Source of the DNA: Antedon mediterranea
Taxonomy: Eukaryota > Echinodermata > Crinoidea > Comatulida > Antedonidae
Assembly: GCF_964355755.1 (NCBI RefSeq)
Contig: NC_092673.1
Coordinates: 34,729,648-34,793,647 of the forward strand
DNA: 64,000 nucleotides
Reading direction: 5' to 3'
A program made the position numbers and the translations under genes. Numbering within the stretch: position 1 is the stretch's first letter; every line of letters starts with the position of its first letter. Positions 24,278-36,788 of the stretch are shown one piece after another. The notes below the pieces were generated by a model. The model worked only from the letters and a program-made list of their open reading frames with translations, had not been told where the DNA came from and searched no databases.

Positions 24278-26897
24278 ATGCTTTTAAGCAGGGAAGAGTT
24301 AAATTACATGGAAAACTCACGGACCTTACATCAAACGTTACAACGCGCGGCACCGCCGATTCGATTACATAATCAACGGATGTTCGCTCAAGACGAAGTA
24401 ATTGCTTTGCGCATGCCCAGAAGCGATTGTTTTCCGGTCGGTGACCGCATGCAACAACACACTACTGATGACGTCTTCGTCGAACCGCCCCCCTTGGTAA
24501 CCTGACGCATTAAACTTTTTCGATATATATCGCGACGTAGTCGTCCAATTTGTATTTTCCGTTTTTAGAAAATTTCCGTACGCACATTTCAAGTATATGT
24601 AATAGGCTAGGCCTACTTGCTACACCAGGTCCTACTTCAATCTAGGGCTAGTAGGCCTAGGCCCTAGCTAGTAAGAATGTAATTGGCACTCCTAGCTAGG
24701 CTGGCCCTAGTAGGCTAGCCTAGTTACTTTATTTAGCCTAAAATAGGCCCTACTCAACTACTACTAGGCTAGGCGCGCGGCCTACAATCTTCTCTTCTGG
24801 CTAGCTACCTAGGCCTATTTCGAATTGATATGCTTACCAAACTAAGTTAGCCTGATCCTGTTTTAACAATAAGAGTGTATTTGTAGGCTACTCGGCCATT
24901 AAAAGTATCTCCTGTGCGCGCCAGTTGCATGTACCGGTAGCCTACCTAGGTCTAGGGCCAGGCCCAGAGTTCTTCCCTGCCTGAAAATAATTCTGCATTG
25001 TATTATTATCAGTTTTACATAATAAAAATTAAGAGATCCAAATTAATAAAACATATTTCTTATTTTTTTAGGATCATTGTGTGAATACTATAGTATAATA
25101 ACAATAAATACAAGTGAAATGGATGTTGGTGAGGCCATGGAGCTTTTAGAGATAATTGATGTGTTCGATAATGAGTGGACAGATTATGATTTTATGTGAA
25201 CTGTATTGTGCTGGGAGGTCAAAAGTATAGAAGAAACTAATTCTTTCCTATAGACTACACCAATGACTGGTTGAAGTGACGTTCAAGGGGGAGGGGGTGC
25301 TTTTCACATAAAAGATGATGTGTATTAATTTGTTTTTTAGAAACTTAGATTTAGAAATGGAGAGGTTTTTGTCGCTAAAGGGAATGTGTAATTCCAATAT
25401 CAAACAGAGTATTATTATCACACACTGGTGTAACTTAACAAATAATAAAATAAAAGCAAAAGACAAAAAAAGTTTAAGGTTGGAGTTGTAAATTTATTTT
25501 GTATAAAAATCAGTACTGTATAATCATGTCAATAAAGGTATATTTCAAAGTATGTATTCATCAAATTATGTGTTTTGTTTTTAGTCAAACCAACATACAA
25601 TTTAGAATATACTTTATTTACAAAACAATTTTTTATTAAAATTGTTACATGATGTCATAATGTTTATCAATACCAGAGTAAAAAAAGAGATTCTTCGTAA
25701 GTACTGAAATATATTTTGTTCCGTGACATTCTTTATCTGCTTCAAATGGCTGAATCAACAGATTTACAAAACAAGTATCAATTTAAAATAACTAATAAGT
25801 TATGACTGTCAGATTTTCCCATCTCCCAAGGCAACTCCTTTCTATACTGAAATAGTTTTCTATTCTAGAGCATCCTGGTTGTTTTTCTCACGGAAAAAGT
25901 ACACAATCCGTCTTGTACTATCAGGCTTCTTCTGTGAAAGGAATATCTTGGCCATGTCAACAAATGAAGAAACTGTGGATGAAAAAAAGGAAACATTATT
26001 ATATACAGTATTCAAATAACAAAATTCAGAAACCAATACCTTCTGTAGGCAGCATCTTGGGTACCATTGCGATGAATTGCACTTGGATGAAGAGAGGAAG
26101 GCCTAGCTTATTTTAGCTAGCCTAGCCCTAGCTAGCTAGGTAAACCTACTCTACTAGAAGTTTGTTTTAATTAGGGGCCTAGGTCTAGAACTTTCATTTT
26201 ATGTTAGCCTGGTATTTTTGACTTATTTAACAATTGAAAAACTAAAACAGGTTGCCTGACAGAATAGCAATAGGTGGCCGATAGGCCTAGCAACAGCGTC
26301 TATCTGGAATAGCATGTGGGCGGAGCTTACCAGCATCTCGCCGCCGAAACTGAGTAAAGGTGGTTCAGAAATCTTTTATTTTTGGTATTTGGTCGGAATT
26401 GGTCGCAAATAAAAACGGGACCACAATATATATAGATGTTATTGGTTTCACATATCTGAGCTAGACATTAGGCAATTTTAGGCATATGTCTCTAAATGCT
26501 GATATAAAAGACGATACATTTCGTAAAAGGCCATTGCATACTTACCGAAAATCCACCTAAAAAGCGTGTTTCTTTGTGAAAATACACATTTTAAAAAATG
26601 GAAACGCTTGTGTAACGTGTGCAAAATAGTCTCAAATCAGTCGTTAAGTGTTAAACCACTTATTTTATTTTAAAAAACCAAAAAGGATTTCTGAAAAAAA
26701 ACGACTGGTAACAAGTCTAATGCCAATCTACACGTTGGTGGCAGCATATTCAGTAATTGGCGGTGCCGCGCGTATGGGACCAAAGGGGAAGTTAGTTTAT
26801 TCATAAAACAATAGAGAACAATAGCGATTTAATTGCATTAACACGCCTCAACGGCTCGTGAGTTTTCCATGTAATTTAACTCTTCCCTGCTTTTAAG
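24278..26897. repeat. Long-range inverted repeat arms bounding a 2.6 kb segment
   Basis: The left arm at 24280-24326 (GCAGGGAAGAGTTAAATTAC, then ATGGAAAACTCACG) recurs inverted at 26855-26897 with a run of at least 36 matching bases. A second matched block, ACGCGCGGCACCGCC (24341-24355), is inverted at 26758-26772. The outer flanks do not match, so the arms end there. Between them are AGGCCTAG-rich DNA, a two-exon mini-ORF on the minus strand and a 26-codon ORF on the plus strand (25119-25199). It could be an old transposon or an inverted duplication of a promoter-like segment. Confidence 0.65.
25860..26067 (-). CDS. Possible two-exon microprotein (46 aa)
   Basis: From ATG 26067 in a good context (GCAATGG), 28 nt lead to a GAAG/GTATTG donor. 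A TTTCATCCACAG acceptor resumes at 25972 and the frame runs to a stop at 25860. The product would be 46 residues with a basic C-terminal half (FLSQKKPDSTRRIVYFFREK). Codon use looks plausible and the intron has a good acceptor, but I recognise no family. It could equally be the last exons of a longer transcript or a chance ORF inside the inverted-repeat segment. Confidence 0.3.
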
Positions 26898-26899
26898 GT

Positions 26900-28757
26900 T
26901 ACATACATTACAGAAAATAATCAATTTAGTTTTTGTAATTTGATGTTTGAATAATAGAAACAAAATCCGATTAAGAACGTTAAGTCAGTCTCATTATTAT
27001 TCTTTCGTTAACGTGCCAAGAGACTCATACTAGTATCGATCGATGATCATGGGAGCCTCATTGTATGACCTTTGGAATTTTCCTAAAGGAACCATCTTTG
27101 TAATATCTACTTGTAGAAGAATACTATGTATTAAATTCATTTTATTTGTATTTGATGTATAGCCATGTTAACCTTAAACGCGCAAAAGTTTCACAACATG
27201 ACAATACTGTAGGCCACTGTATACATTTTAAGAATTATGAGGCTACTCGATCGATTCGTCAGTCTGATCCGATTATATATTTCACACAACATAATGCGAT
27301 CAATGTAACTGTAAAAACAAAATATACTAGGCTCATTTCACCCAGGGCATTAAGAGGCGGGTCCCGATATAAAAAGAAGGCGTTGCTTGTCTACATGCAA
27401 AACACGGATGCGGCTCCTGCTGTGACTGCTAATTCCTGTGGTCTACCATGGAAAAAACTATGTTTAGGTAGCGCCTCGCACTTTTGTCAAAAAGTGTGAT
27501 GTGCCCAAATATTGTAGATATGCCCGGAATGCCCAGATATGTGATTATTTGTTGTGAAATAAAGTTTGATAGAACTTCCACTGGAATATAGTAGGTTTTG
27601 TTTTGTTTGATGACTTACAAGAAATGGAATTGATGAATTGATTGAATAAAACCATCTCACAGGGCAAGAGGTCTGTTAATTGTTGAAATTTCAATTAAAC
27701 CATCTGTTCAGGTTAATTTTATACCTCTATGATCTGGTTATCCACCTTCGGTCTACTTGGTGGCCCCTGATCAGAAAATTACTCGTATGATAATAAATGT
27801 AAATCATCGCTAATAATAATGCAATTAAGTTTAAGTCGATCCGAGTTGTATTTAAATTAATTAGTAGGCCTAAATTGAGTTAATAACTTCATAACAATTT
27901 ATTTCAGGCCGCGATAATAAACATATTTTGATTTTAATTCAACCGTCTTAACTGAACTTATTTATTATATCTCTTTTATATGAGAGGCACGTCTCAATGA
28001 GAGATGTGCAAAGCCTAGATATAAGGTAGTAAATACAATTAAACAGAAAAACAAATTTAAAAATATTTAAAAAGTATGTTGTCATGACAATTAACTTATA
28101 TAGTAAACAAAAACATAAAATAAACTGAGAAACATTAAGAACTAAGAAATGTAGGCTACAAAAGTTTGAGAAGGAGTTGTAGATTTTCGTGTGTTTCAAT
28201 GCCATCGTGGGGTAAGAAAATATTTTTAATGATTTTTGTCGAAAGTTTTACTTGCCAATTCGATACTTATCATAAGTTAATTAAATTGATGTAATTTATT
28301 TCTTCTTATCCTATATTGCTAAATACAGGATAATCATCTATTTTATTTATTATTTGTGATGCGATCTCATGATTCGAAAATCGATTGGATCAGAGATCAG
28401 TGACGTGGCAAAACATATACATGGCCACGTATAAAGTTGAGTGGTCTTAACACATTGGATTTTATTTTTACACAAAAACGGTGTTTTGTTATAGTTTTCA
28501 TATTGAACTTAATATTAATGCTATTTATTTATTTTGTTTGATTTAATAAACTTTATTAGAAATTTCAGGATCAATAAACAGGTTCATTCTGATTTTATAA
28601 GCAATATTTTGCATCGCAAAATTGGGCTGTAAATTTTACAACACGGTTTTTTAATAGTTACAGATAGGTGGCGGTGTTCCGATTTTCTGGGTACCATTTT
28701 TATTCCAATGTGCGAGAAATAGGAAGCATATTGGTTGTGAAAATCAACGTTTTAATC
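26900..28757. other. Intergenic DNA upstream of the p24 gene
   Basis: No gene is recognised. Around 27480-27575 is a fragment resembling the interior of MITE family B (AAAAGTGTGATGTGCCCAAA and AATAAAGTTTGATAG). The 117-codon open frame at 27146-27499 has no motif and no family resemblance. Confidence 0.5.
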
Positions 28758-31131
28758 ATGAAAGGAGTTATAGAATGCATATTAGTTACCGTTTTGGTAA
28801 TTTCACCTATATCTGGTTTATATTTTCATATAAGCGAAACAGAAAAGAAATGTTTTATTGAAGAAATTCCAGATGAAACTATGGTAATCGGTACGTATGT
28901 TGGCTAAGCCTGTACGATATGCCCACGTATAACGGGGTGAGTGTTGTTAAACCAGGCAGAAGGAGCTACAGGAAGCTGCATAACAAGTGCTACGTCATCA
29001 ACCTAGGCCTAGCTTCTCAATTGAACAACAAGTTGATGCATTTTTGTTTATAAATCTCACAACTATCTAGGCCCTAGGCCTATGCCGGCCTTCAGATTGA
29101 TGATTAATTTAATCTTTAAACTAGTTTCTGATTACGGGCAGTCCAGTATGATATGATGATGTTGATGATGATATTTGTTTGATACATACATAAATACAGT
29201 ATGATTTTTTTTACTTGATTTTACTTGATGTTGAGACTTATAAAGCCGAAGCTTGTGTGTCCCTCGACGTGTTTCTATATATTATCTTGTCTACTATAGG
29301 GGCAAACTTGCAGAAAGAAGTATGATGTATGAATATGATTCTGATTGATAAGTGAATGAGATGGTTTCTATTGTAGGAGGGGTTATACTTATTTATGTGA
29401 AAATAAGTACACATGCTAACAGTATATTTAACTTCTTAGGCCTAGGCCTATATTCTAAAAAAAATGAATAATAAACCTAATAAAAGTCCTATCCAACCAA
29501 ACTATGACCCTCTAAATGTTCTTTAACTCAAAAAGTAGTAGTACAGTAGTAAACGACATTGTATCATACAGTAAAGTATACTGTACCCACTACCACCTTG
29601 TTGTACTTCTGATCAGGACCTCTGTTCGTCTGTTTGTTGCACAAGATATGATGCTATCCCATTTCTAATCCTTTGTTCATGTCGACTGGAAATTGTGACC
29701 AAATATTTTGTTGTGGTTTAATTGTAATATCCCGGTTATTATAATTAGATAGGGGTTACTCAAGTTCATGCAAACAATTTAACAATTACTTCATTGTCTA
29801 TATTACAGGAAATTACAAGACCCAATTATATGATAAGAATATCAATGACTTCCTACCATCAAGTCCTGGTATTGGCATGCATGTAGAGGTCAAAGATCCT
29901 GACGACAAGGTCTTATTATCTAAGGTGTATAGCGACAAAGGACGTTTTACTTTTACATCTCACACACCAGGAGAGCACTTAATATGTTTATACTCTAATT
30001 CTACCAAATGGGGTATGTTCAACAGTGGAAAAATGGTAAGATCTCAATCCTAACAAATGGTACAAATCCTTAAAAAATATCATTGAATCTATTGCTAATT
30101 ACATGCCAATAAAAATTAAATGTATCAATTATGTACAAGTACAAGCAAAGGTATACATTAACAAAATAATAATATTAACATTATAACACATTTGAAAACT
30201 TTAAATGTTTTAAAACATTTTGAAGAATTAGACTTTCCATTTAAAAATATATTGTCCCAATCAAAAATTCACCTAAAAAAATGTTATATAAACATTACTT
30301 TCAAGTACCCAGTGTTTTCTAGAGTTAATAGGGTGGATGCAAGGCCTTTTATAAGTTTTAGACTGGGCTCAAGGCTCTTAAGGTTGGTGTCTCTGACCAG
30401 GCCAATTACATCCATGCTCTACAACTACAATAATAAAAAAACAAACATTGAAACACCGATTGAAAGAGCACAAGTTGTTTTGTATACTTACAATGCTATT
30501 TGTTTGATTGTTATTTGCAGAGGATACACCTTGAAATTGAGGTAGGAGAACATGCTAACGATTACAATCAAATTCAAGAAAAAGATAAGATGACAGAGTT
30601 ACAACTAAGAATACGCCAGCTTTTAGATCAGGTTGAACAAGTTCAGAAAGAACAGAATTATCAGAGAGTAAGTCTAATGTTGTATTTAGTTTATGTAAGA
30701 AAAGTGCTTGAAAGCCTGTTTGAAAAACCAAAGGAGGGCTACCATCATTTTCTGATAACTGTAAGTTTGTTCCAATGAGCTTTAATTAGAGGGCTGAATG
30801 TTATAGCAGTTCTAAAAGTTATTCATGGAGAGGAAACAATAAGATGGTGGCTGCAATCGACCATTTGATACGTCCATACGAAGTCACTCACTAAATTACT
30901 GCGCCTGTTGAGTGTAAAACGTCAGAAGTATTCTTTACTTGAGAAAAATTAATTTTAAAAATTGCTCGTTTTTTATTTTAGTATCGTGAAGAGAGATTCC
31001 GACAAACCAGTGAAAGCACCAACCAACGTGTACTATGGTGGTCCCTTGGACAGACGGGTATTTTGCTCATTACCGGCTTCTGGCAAATGAGACATCTCAA
31101 GAGCTTCTTTGAAGCCAAGAAACTTGTGTAG
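28758..31131 (+). CDS. TMED9: p24-alpha cargo receptor (TMED4/TMED9 type)
   Basis: Four exons (28758-28890, 29809-30035, 30521-30667, 30982-31131) join in phase to 218 aa. p24 proteins cycle between ER and Golgi in COPII and COPI vesicles, sorting GPI-anchored and other cargo. The start chosen is the Met before a hydrophobic signal peptide ([19 protein letters not shown]); two in-frame upstream Mets exist in the same exon (28668 on) but would bury the signal. The GOLD domain carries the conserved cysteine pair ([14 protein letters not shown]). A coiled-coil stalk ([19 protein letters not shown]), a transmembrane helix and the cytosolic tail [12 protein letters not shown] follow, with the FF COPII signal and KKxx COPI retrieval signal. 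The tail is that of TMED4/TMED9; the symbol is subfamily-level. An AATAAA at 31250 is the likely polyadenylation signal. Confidence 0.95.
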
Positions 31132-31311
31132 TTCTTTTTTATCTTGGGCATTGTATTCTTTTTTTTAATATAATTTTAAGTGCAAATTGTGTTTATTTTT
31201 TTCTCTTTTCTGTCTCTTTATAGCCTTGACATTTTCAAATTTTCAATTAAATAAAGTATATCAAATGTTGCACCCTTGATATACCATACTCTCCCATGTA
31301 AGCACTTCACC

Positions 31312-31512
31312 CTAAAGGGCCCATTTACACAGACGAGCAGTAACGGTAAGCGGAAAACTGCGTAGCTGTCCTACAGAGAATCTGTATCTTTTAACGCTCT
31401 TCCGCTCCGTGTTTTGTGTAAATGGTCATAAGAAATTACATAGATTCTACATTTTGTTTTCCATTTATCGCTTACAATTACCGCTTGTCTGTGTATGTAA
31501 ATTGGCCTTAAC
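31312..31512. mobile_element. MITE family C (copy 1)
   Basis: The left end AAAGGGCCCATTTACACAGA and the inverse of the right end (CTGTGTATGTAAATTGGCCTT) pair, with GCAGTAACGGTAAGCGGAAA inside. A second copy lies at 54106-54307. The interior CCGCTCCGTGTTTTGTGTAA is shared by both. It begins 60 bp after the p24 polyadenylation signal. It has no ORF. Confidence 0.75.
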
Positions 31513-31792
31513 GGAATATTTTGGACTGATGTTAGGAAACCTTGCAACTATTCATAAAAATAGCATTTTGTTACTGTATTATGTTATAAATCTATTATTT
31601 ACAAATCTTTATTATCTGCGTGTTGCATAATAGAATAGATTCTCACAGCATGTTTTACTATATACACTAATTAAAGTTGATCATTATATTTATTATTTCA
31701 CTGTACCATACTGTGCTCTCATGTTTCATGTTAATGGCCTTTATTTTTTTGGTTCGTTTGCACGCCAACTTGTTTGAACTGCAGCACATCTA

Positions 31793-31963
31793 AAGGCCTT
31801 CCTACTCAGACAACGTCGACAAGGCTTGTCGGGAGGAAATTAAACATATTCAAAGTTCTCCCGACGACCTAAAAACTAAGCCTGACGCTATTTCAAGACA
31901 TCTCGCCTTGTCAGGATTTGCCTCTGACACCGATGAGTCGAGCTGTCTGAGTTGGCCTTAAGA
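31793..31963. mobile_element. MITE family D (copy 1)
   Basis: Ends AAGGCCTTCCTACTCAGACA and, inverted, GAGCTGTCTGAGTTGGCCTTA pair imperfectly. The interior has GTTCTCCCGACGACCTAAAA, which recurs exactly at 32738 in the second copy. GC content is well above its surroundings. Confidence 0.65.
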
Positions 31964-32677
31964 ATACATGGGGAATTCCCTAATTTGATGAGTAAAGACA
32001 CAAGCACCACAGACAATGTGTCAAGAATCACAAAACATTGTTGCTGTGTTAACAATTGGCTAAACATTAAAGTAAGAGTACATACCGCATATATTTTATA
32101 TTATTTAATTGTAGTTATCATTTTTGAGGAAATAATTCAATCTTGTTTCAGTGTATAATAAAGGACAGTACATTGTTCTTGAAATAATACAGTTTTCAAT
32201 CTATTCAAATATGTAATCACAATTTAATTAAAAGAACGTATAATTTGTATTAAATTTAACCAAAATATATTAAAAAAGAATGTAAATATGTGATTCATGT
32301 ATGACTTTTCAAAGTTATACACTTTTCCTTAGGCATTTCAAACCACTATGCTCTTTAAGTTGATATATTTTTCGATGTTGGTAAAATAATCTCCTTAATA
32401 AATGTTATCTAATTTGTATATTTATGTTACAAGAAATCAGATTAACATAGAATTACCAACTGTTGTCCATTTTCATTAGTTTTCATTTTAAATTCTGTGA
32501 GTATAGATAATAGTTGTATTGTCATTTGTAAGCTTCTCAATGTGACTTTTCTATCTCGTTGATTAACACAAAATCTAGTCTTTAAATAAGATTGAAACTT
32601 GTTTTATTTTCGGTTGTTTGTCAATTTGTGTTGTGGATTGAAAAATACATCATCATTATCTGTAGTACATCATCATC

Positions 32678-32845
32678 TGTCAAGGCCAACTCATATTGCA
32701 TTGTTTGACGAGGCCCGACGAAGATTAAACATGTTTAATGTTCTCCCGACGACCTAAAAACTACGGCCAATGCCATCACAAGACGACTCATCTTATCTGG
32801 ATTCAAATCGGACAGCACCCATGAGTCGACGGGCCTCATCATACG
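32678..32845. mobile_element. MITE family D (copy 2)
   Basis: Shares GTTCTCCCGACGACCTAAAA, the CGACGAAGATTAAACATGTT region and the closing ATGAGTCGACGGGCC with copy 1 at 31793, and starts CAAGGCCAACTCA. Its right terminus is degraded. Confidence 0.6.
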
Positions 32846-32992
32846 ATTCTGTTATTGAATTTTATTGAATTATTTTCAACATTTTATCTCTGTAAACAAT
32901 TAATTACAAACAAAATACATACATCCAGTCTGTGTACAGTAATATGTTCATGTTAAAATAAAAATCATTGCAAAAGACATTGGTTTCTTAGG

Positions 32993-33146
32993 CTCTCTGT
33001 CTACACTATCAAACTTTATGTGATGTACCCATATATGCACATAATGATGTCATATGACTACCATATTTGGGCATATCACCACCATATTTGGGCACATCAC
33101 ACTTTTTTTGTCAAATTAGTTTGATAGTGTAGACAGAGCTTTAGTA
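32993..33146. mobile_element. TA-flanked MITE, family B (copy 3, best preserved)
   Basis: TA borders enclose GGCTCTCTGTCTACACTATC on the left and its inverse, TTTGATAGTGTAGACAGAGC, on the right. A truncated copy with the left end only starts at 33791 (AAGCTCTGTCTACACTATCA). Confidence 0.8.
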
Positions 33147-33790
33147 GCCCTTCATTTCGCCTAATAGTCCAATATTTCTTTACTCCATGATAATAGATTT
33201 TGATAAAACAGGCTTTCAAAAATGATATATTTACATGAATAATTTTTATGTGTAATCAAATCAGTTTTAAAGTTATTCTATCTCAAATTCTGTTAATGGT
33301 GACATGAAGGTTTGTGTGGTTAGTTTTGTCATGGAGGTAATTCTAATTGTATACCTCCGTAACGTGACGTGTGACGTTAATTTTTAGAATCAGAAAGTGA
33401 AACAGGAAATGAGGATTGACGGTGTAGATAGAGCACTGATTGTAAGTTAGTGCTGCCCTCATACCACAACTTATGTCTACACACTATAATATTAAATATG
33501 TATTTTCCCCAAAAACATGACAAATTAAGAACACTATCAGACTTTGAATGTACCATTTTGGCAGTTTTATTAAAGATATTCATTTCCGTAAAAAAATGAA
33601 TAAAAATAATGATTTCATTTATAAAAAAGTAATATAAATTAACCAAAAACCCATGGTCTTTTGCCTTCATATGACATTTTCTTTTTGGTAATTCTTTTCT
33701 AATACAATTTTTTGGTCAAAATGAATTGTGACATTAAATGTCATATTAAGAAAAAAATTATTTTTCAGTGGAAAATAATTACATCTTTAA

Positions 33791-33900
33791 AGCTCTGTCT
33801 ACACTATCAAATTTTATGTGAAAACAAATGTGATGTGCCCATATATGAACACAATGATGTCATATCACTACCATATTGTGAATATTACTATACAATTTCA
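33791..33900. mobile_element. TA-flanked MITE, family B (truncated copy)
   Basis: The left terminus and interior (ACACAATGATGTCATATCAC) match the copy at 32993, but no right terminus is present. It is 3' truncated or decayed. Confidence 0.6.
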
Positions 33901-34532
33901 CTCTCCATGTATATTATGACATACCTGACCTGACATATGAATATATTTCATACATACTTCATAATGATGAATTGATACCTTTAATGTATACCTGATGACA
34001 GCAGAACGTGTGGTCAATATTACTAATACAGTATTCATTTTAAATCCGGGAAGAGTGAGAATCAGGAACAGGACAATTGACTTAAAACATCAGTTTTTAT
34101 TACGGAAGTATATAAGTTTATAGCATAAAGACACGGTAATGATAACTTTATTTGTTTTTTCTATCGGTGGCAGACATCCTTAAGTTAATTATACAATATA
34201 ATTAAAATTTTAAAAAGAATAAAAACATGAACTGGACACTATTTAGTTCATTCATTGAGAAAATATCTTTTGTACATCAAGGTAAAGATATAAAAAGTGG
34301 ATTATCTTTCCTTAATCCAGGTTTATAAAGAATAAATTAATCCACCTTCAGTTAATACTACTAATCCTGATTTATTGCATTTCCTTGAAATAAACCTTTA
34401 AATCCTCAGTTTTACTATCATTTGTAGTTCAAGGTAATTTTCCATCCATCCTAAAAATGTTAGTATGTAGTAATTATTACAAACACCTGATTGTGCATGG
34501 TATATGTTGTGTGTACAGTGTATATGCAGTAA

Positions 34533-35420
34533 TTTCCCAGTACAGTACTGTACCCAACAAGTTATTTCCCAGTACAGTACTGTACCCAACAAGTTATTTC
34601 CCAGTACAGTACTGTACCCAACAAGTTATTTCCCAGTACAGTACTGTACCCAACAAGTTATTTCCCAGTACAGTACTGTACCCAACAAGTTATTTCCCAG
34701 TACAGTACTGTACCCAACAAGTTATTTCCCAGTACAGTACTGTACCCAACAAGTTATTTCCCAGTACAGTACTGTACCCAACAAGTTATTTCCCAGTACA
34801 GTACTGTACCCAACAAGTTATTTCCCAGTACAGTACTGTACCCAACAAGTTATTTCCCAGTACAGTACTGTACCCAACAAGTTATTTCCCAGTACAGTAC
34901 TGTACCCAACAAGTTATTTCCCAGTACAGTACTGTACCCAACAATTAATTTTTATTTTTATTATTACTGTAAATAATCATTGTATATATTTTATAATTTA
35001 TATTTATATTGGTCTTGTTTTTTTTTTTTTTGTAAAAATCTACTGTAATATTATACCTTATTGTGGTTACCATTATAACAAATGTACGATTGATTGAATA
35101 AAGTTCACATATAGTCTGTATTTCCCAGTACAGTACTGTACCCAACAAGTTATTTCCCAGTACAGTACTGTACCCAACAATTAATTTTTATTTTTATTAT
35201 TACTGTAAATAATCATTGTATATATTTTATAATTTATATTTATATTGGTCTTGTTTTGTTTTTTTTTGTAAAAATCTACTGTAATATTATACCTTATTGT
35301 GGTTACCATTATAACAAATGTACGATTGATTGAATAAAGTTCACATATAGTCTGTATTTCCCAGTACAGTACTGTACCCAACAAGTTATTTCCCAGTACA
35401 GTACTGTACCCAACAAGTTA
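34533..35420. repeat. 32-bp palindrome-bearing minisatellite with a 236-bp segmental duplication
   Basis: The unit reads TTTCCCAGTACAGTACTGTA then CCCAACAAGTTA; it contains the 14-bp palindrome GTACAGTACTGTAC. About 13 copies fill 34533-34944. A 236-bp block (34945-35180), made of AT-rich unique DNA plus two units, is then repeated at 35181-35416 with a change in its poly-T tract. Apparent ORFs of 160-200 codons across it come from the repeat and are not genes. Confidence 0.95.
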
Positions 35421-36408
35421 TTTGTCATTTGTCTGTACAGTATTCTGTGCAGCCATTAAAGAGTAAATAAAGTATGGGACTATCTTTTAGGTACTGCACA
35501 GTCTAGTCTCCCACAACCATAAATTTGAGTTCCTTTGAATATTTGATAAAACATTGAAAATAAATTGAAACACGACATTCATTTATATATATGTTTTTAT
35601 TCACACATTTAAAATGTTACATACATTAAAATATTCATAAACAAATCCTTCATGCAAAAAAAATAATGGTTTGTCTTTTAGTTTTGCAGACATTACATCA
35701 CAACTACATGTCTCCTTAAAACCTCTTTTAGCCCTGACGAACATACACATTTGATCATTAATTTATAAAAGAGAAATTTTGGTTTTAAAATTGCTTTTGA
35801 TCAGTAAAAAGTATAATCATTGGTGATTATATTAATACTATTTTTTTACATAGTTTTATTCCACTTAATACATCTTACAAAAGTGGTATGTAAATAATTT
35901 ATTTTTATAATTATTTGTGCCCCCTTTAAAAATAAAATCTGCATCTTCTTTAAATTCTGCTTAAAGACGAAAAAGCTAAAATAAAAGATGTTCTATTAGG
36001 CCTAATTGGTGTGATTGATCTCTTTTGTAAAACAATTGGCTCAATTTTCTGCCCATAAGTTGACAATTTTAGTCTTTAGCAAACAATTGCTATAGTTATA
36101 ACAATTCTTTTTAATATACTTTTTGATGATTGCAAAGTGTAACAAATTGGGTCAGTATCAAAATCATTTTTTTAATATAGATTAAGACTACAGAGAATAC
36201 TGTAATATTTTATTTCCGAGCATCAGGGTTAGAATCAAAACAATATCTAATACTTGTTTTTGCTGAAAATAAATAAATACTTAGTACAAAAGAAAAACAT
36301 AACATAAATCTTGCAGAAATAAAAATTCCTTGTTAATCATTTAAGCCTTTTTTATATTACAAAATACAAATGTGCGGCATACTATATTGTTGTTTAATGT
36401 ATGTTTAA

Positions 36409-36788
36409 AGGGTAGCTCCGTCTGGTTTAAATATAAGCATTAATTATAACCTCAGTTATTTGTTGACAGCGCTTTTTAAAAAAGAATTACGTTATAATAC
36501 CCACATTTTACTGATTTTCAATGACTTACAATTTGTAAGCCATTTGTAATAAACATAGTATTTTTTTAAAAGTCAAAAATGCCTCCAATTTACATAAATA
36601 AGAGTCAATATTCAATGCATTTCCTATCTTACAGCATAAATTCTGTGGTACCACTTGATAAAAATGGAGGCTATTTCTAGACGCTCTCTGTTTCAGTTGT
36701 TAGAAAATAACTGGGATTATTAACAATTTGGTTGCAAAGGTTCATATTTTATAATAAACAATAACAACTTTAAACCTGGAGCTACCCT
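36409..36788. mobile_element. TTAA-flanked non-autonomous DNA transposon (MITE family E)
   Basis: The 380-bp element begins AGGGTAGCTCC and ends in the inverse GGAGCTACCCT, with TTAA immediately outside both ends (36405-36408 and 36789-36792). A TTAA duplication is typical of piggyBac and Kolobok elements. The subterminal CTGGTTTAAA / TTTAAACCTGG pair supports the inverted structure. It has no ORF. Confidence 0.75.

Noticed and set aside
27146-27499. 117-codon plus-strand open frame
   Set aside because: No domain, no splice partners and composition typical of non-coding DNA here; its end overlaps a MITE fragment.
30192-30778. Two plus-strand open frames of 117 and 92 codons
   Set aside because: They are intron read-through around exon 3 of the p24 gene; only 30521-30667 is coding.
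34457-35097. Open frames of 163 and 197 codons over the 32-bp array
   Set aside because: Repeat-driven; adjacent frames are equally open and the sequence is a palindromic minisatellite with no start or splice context.
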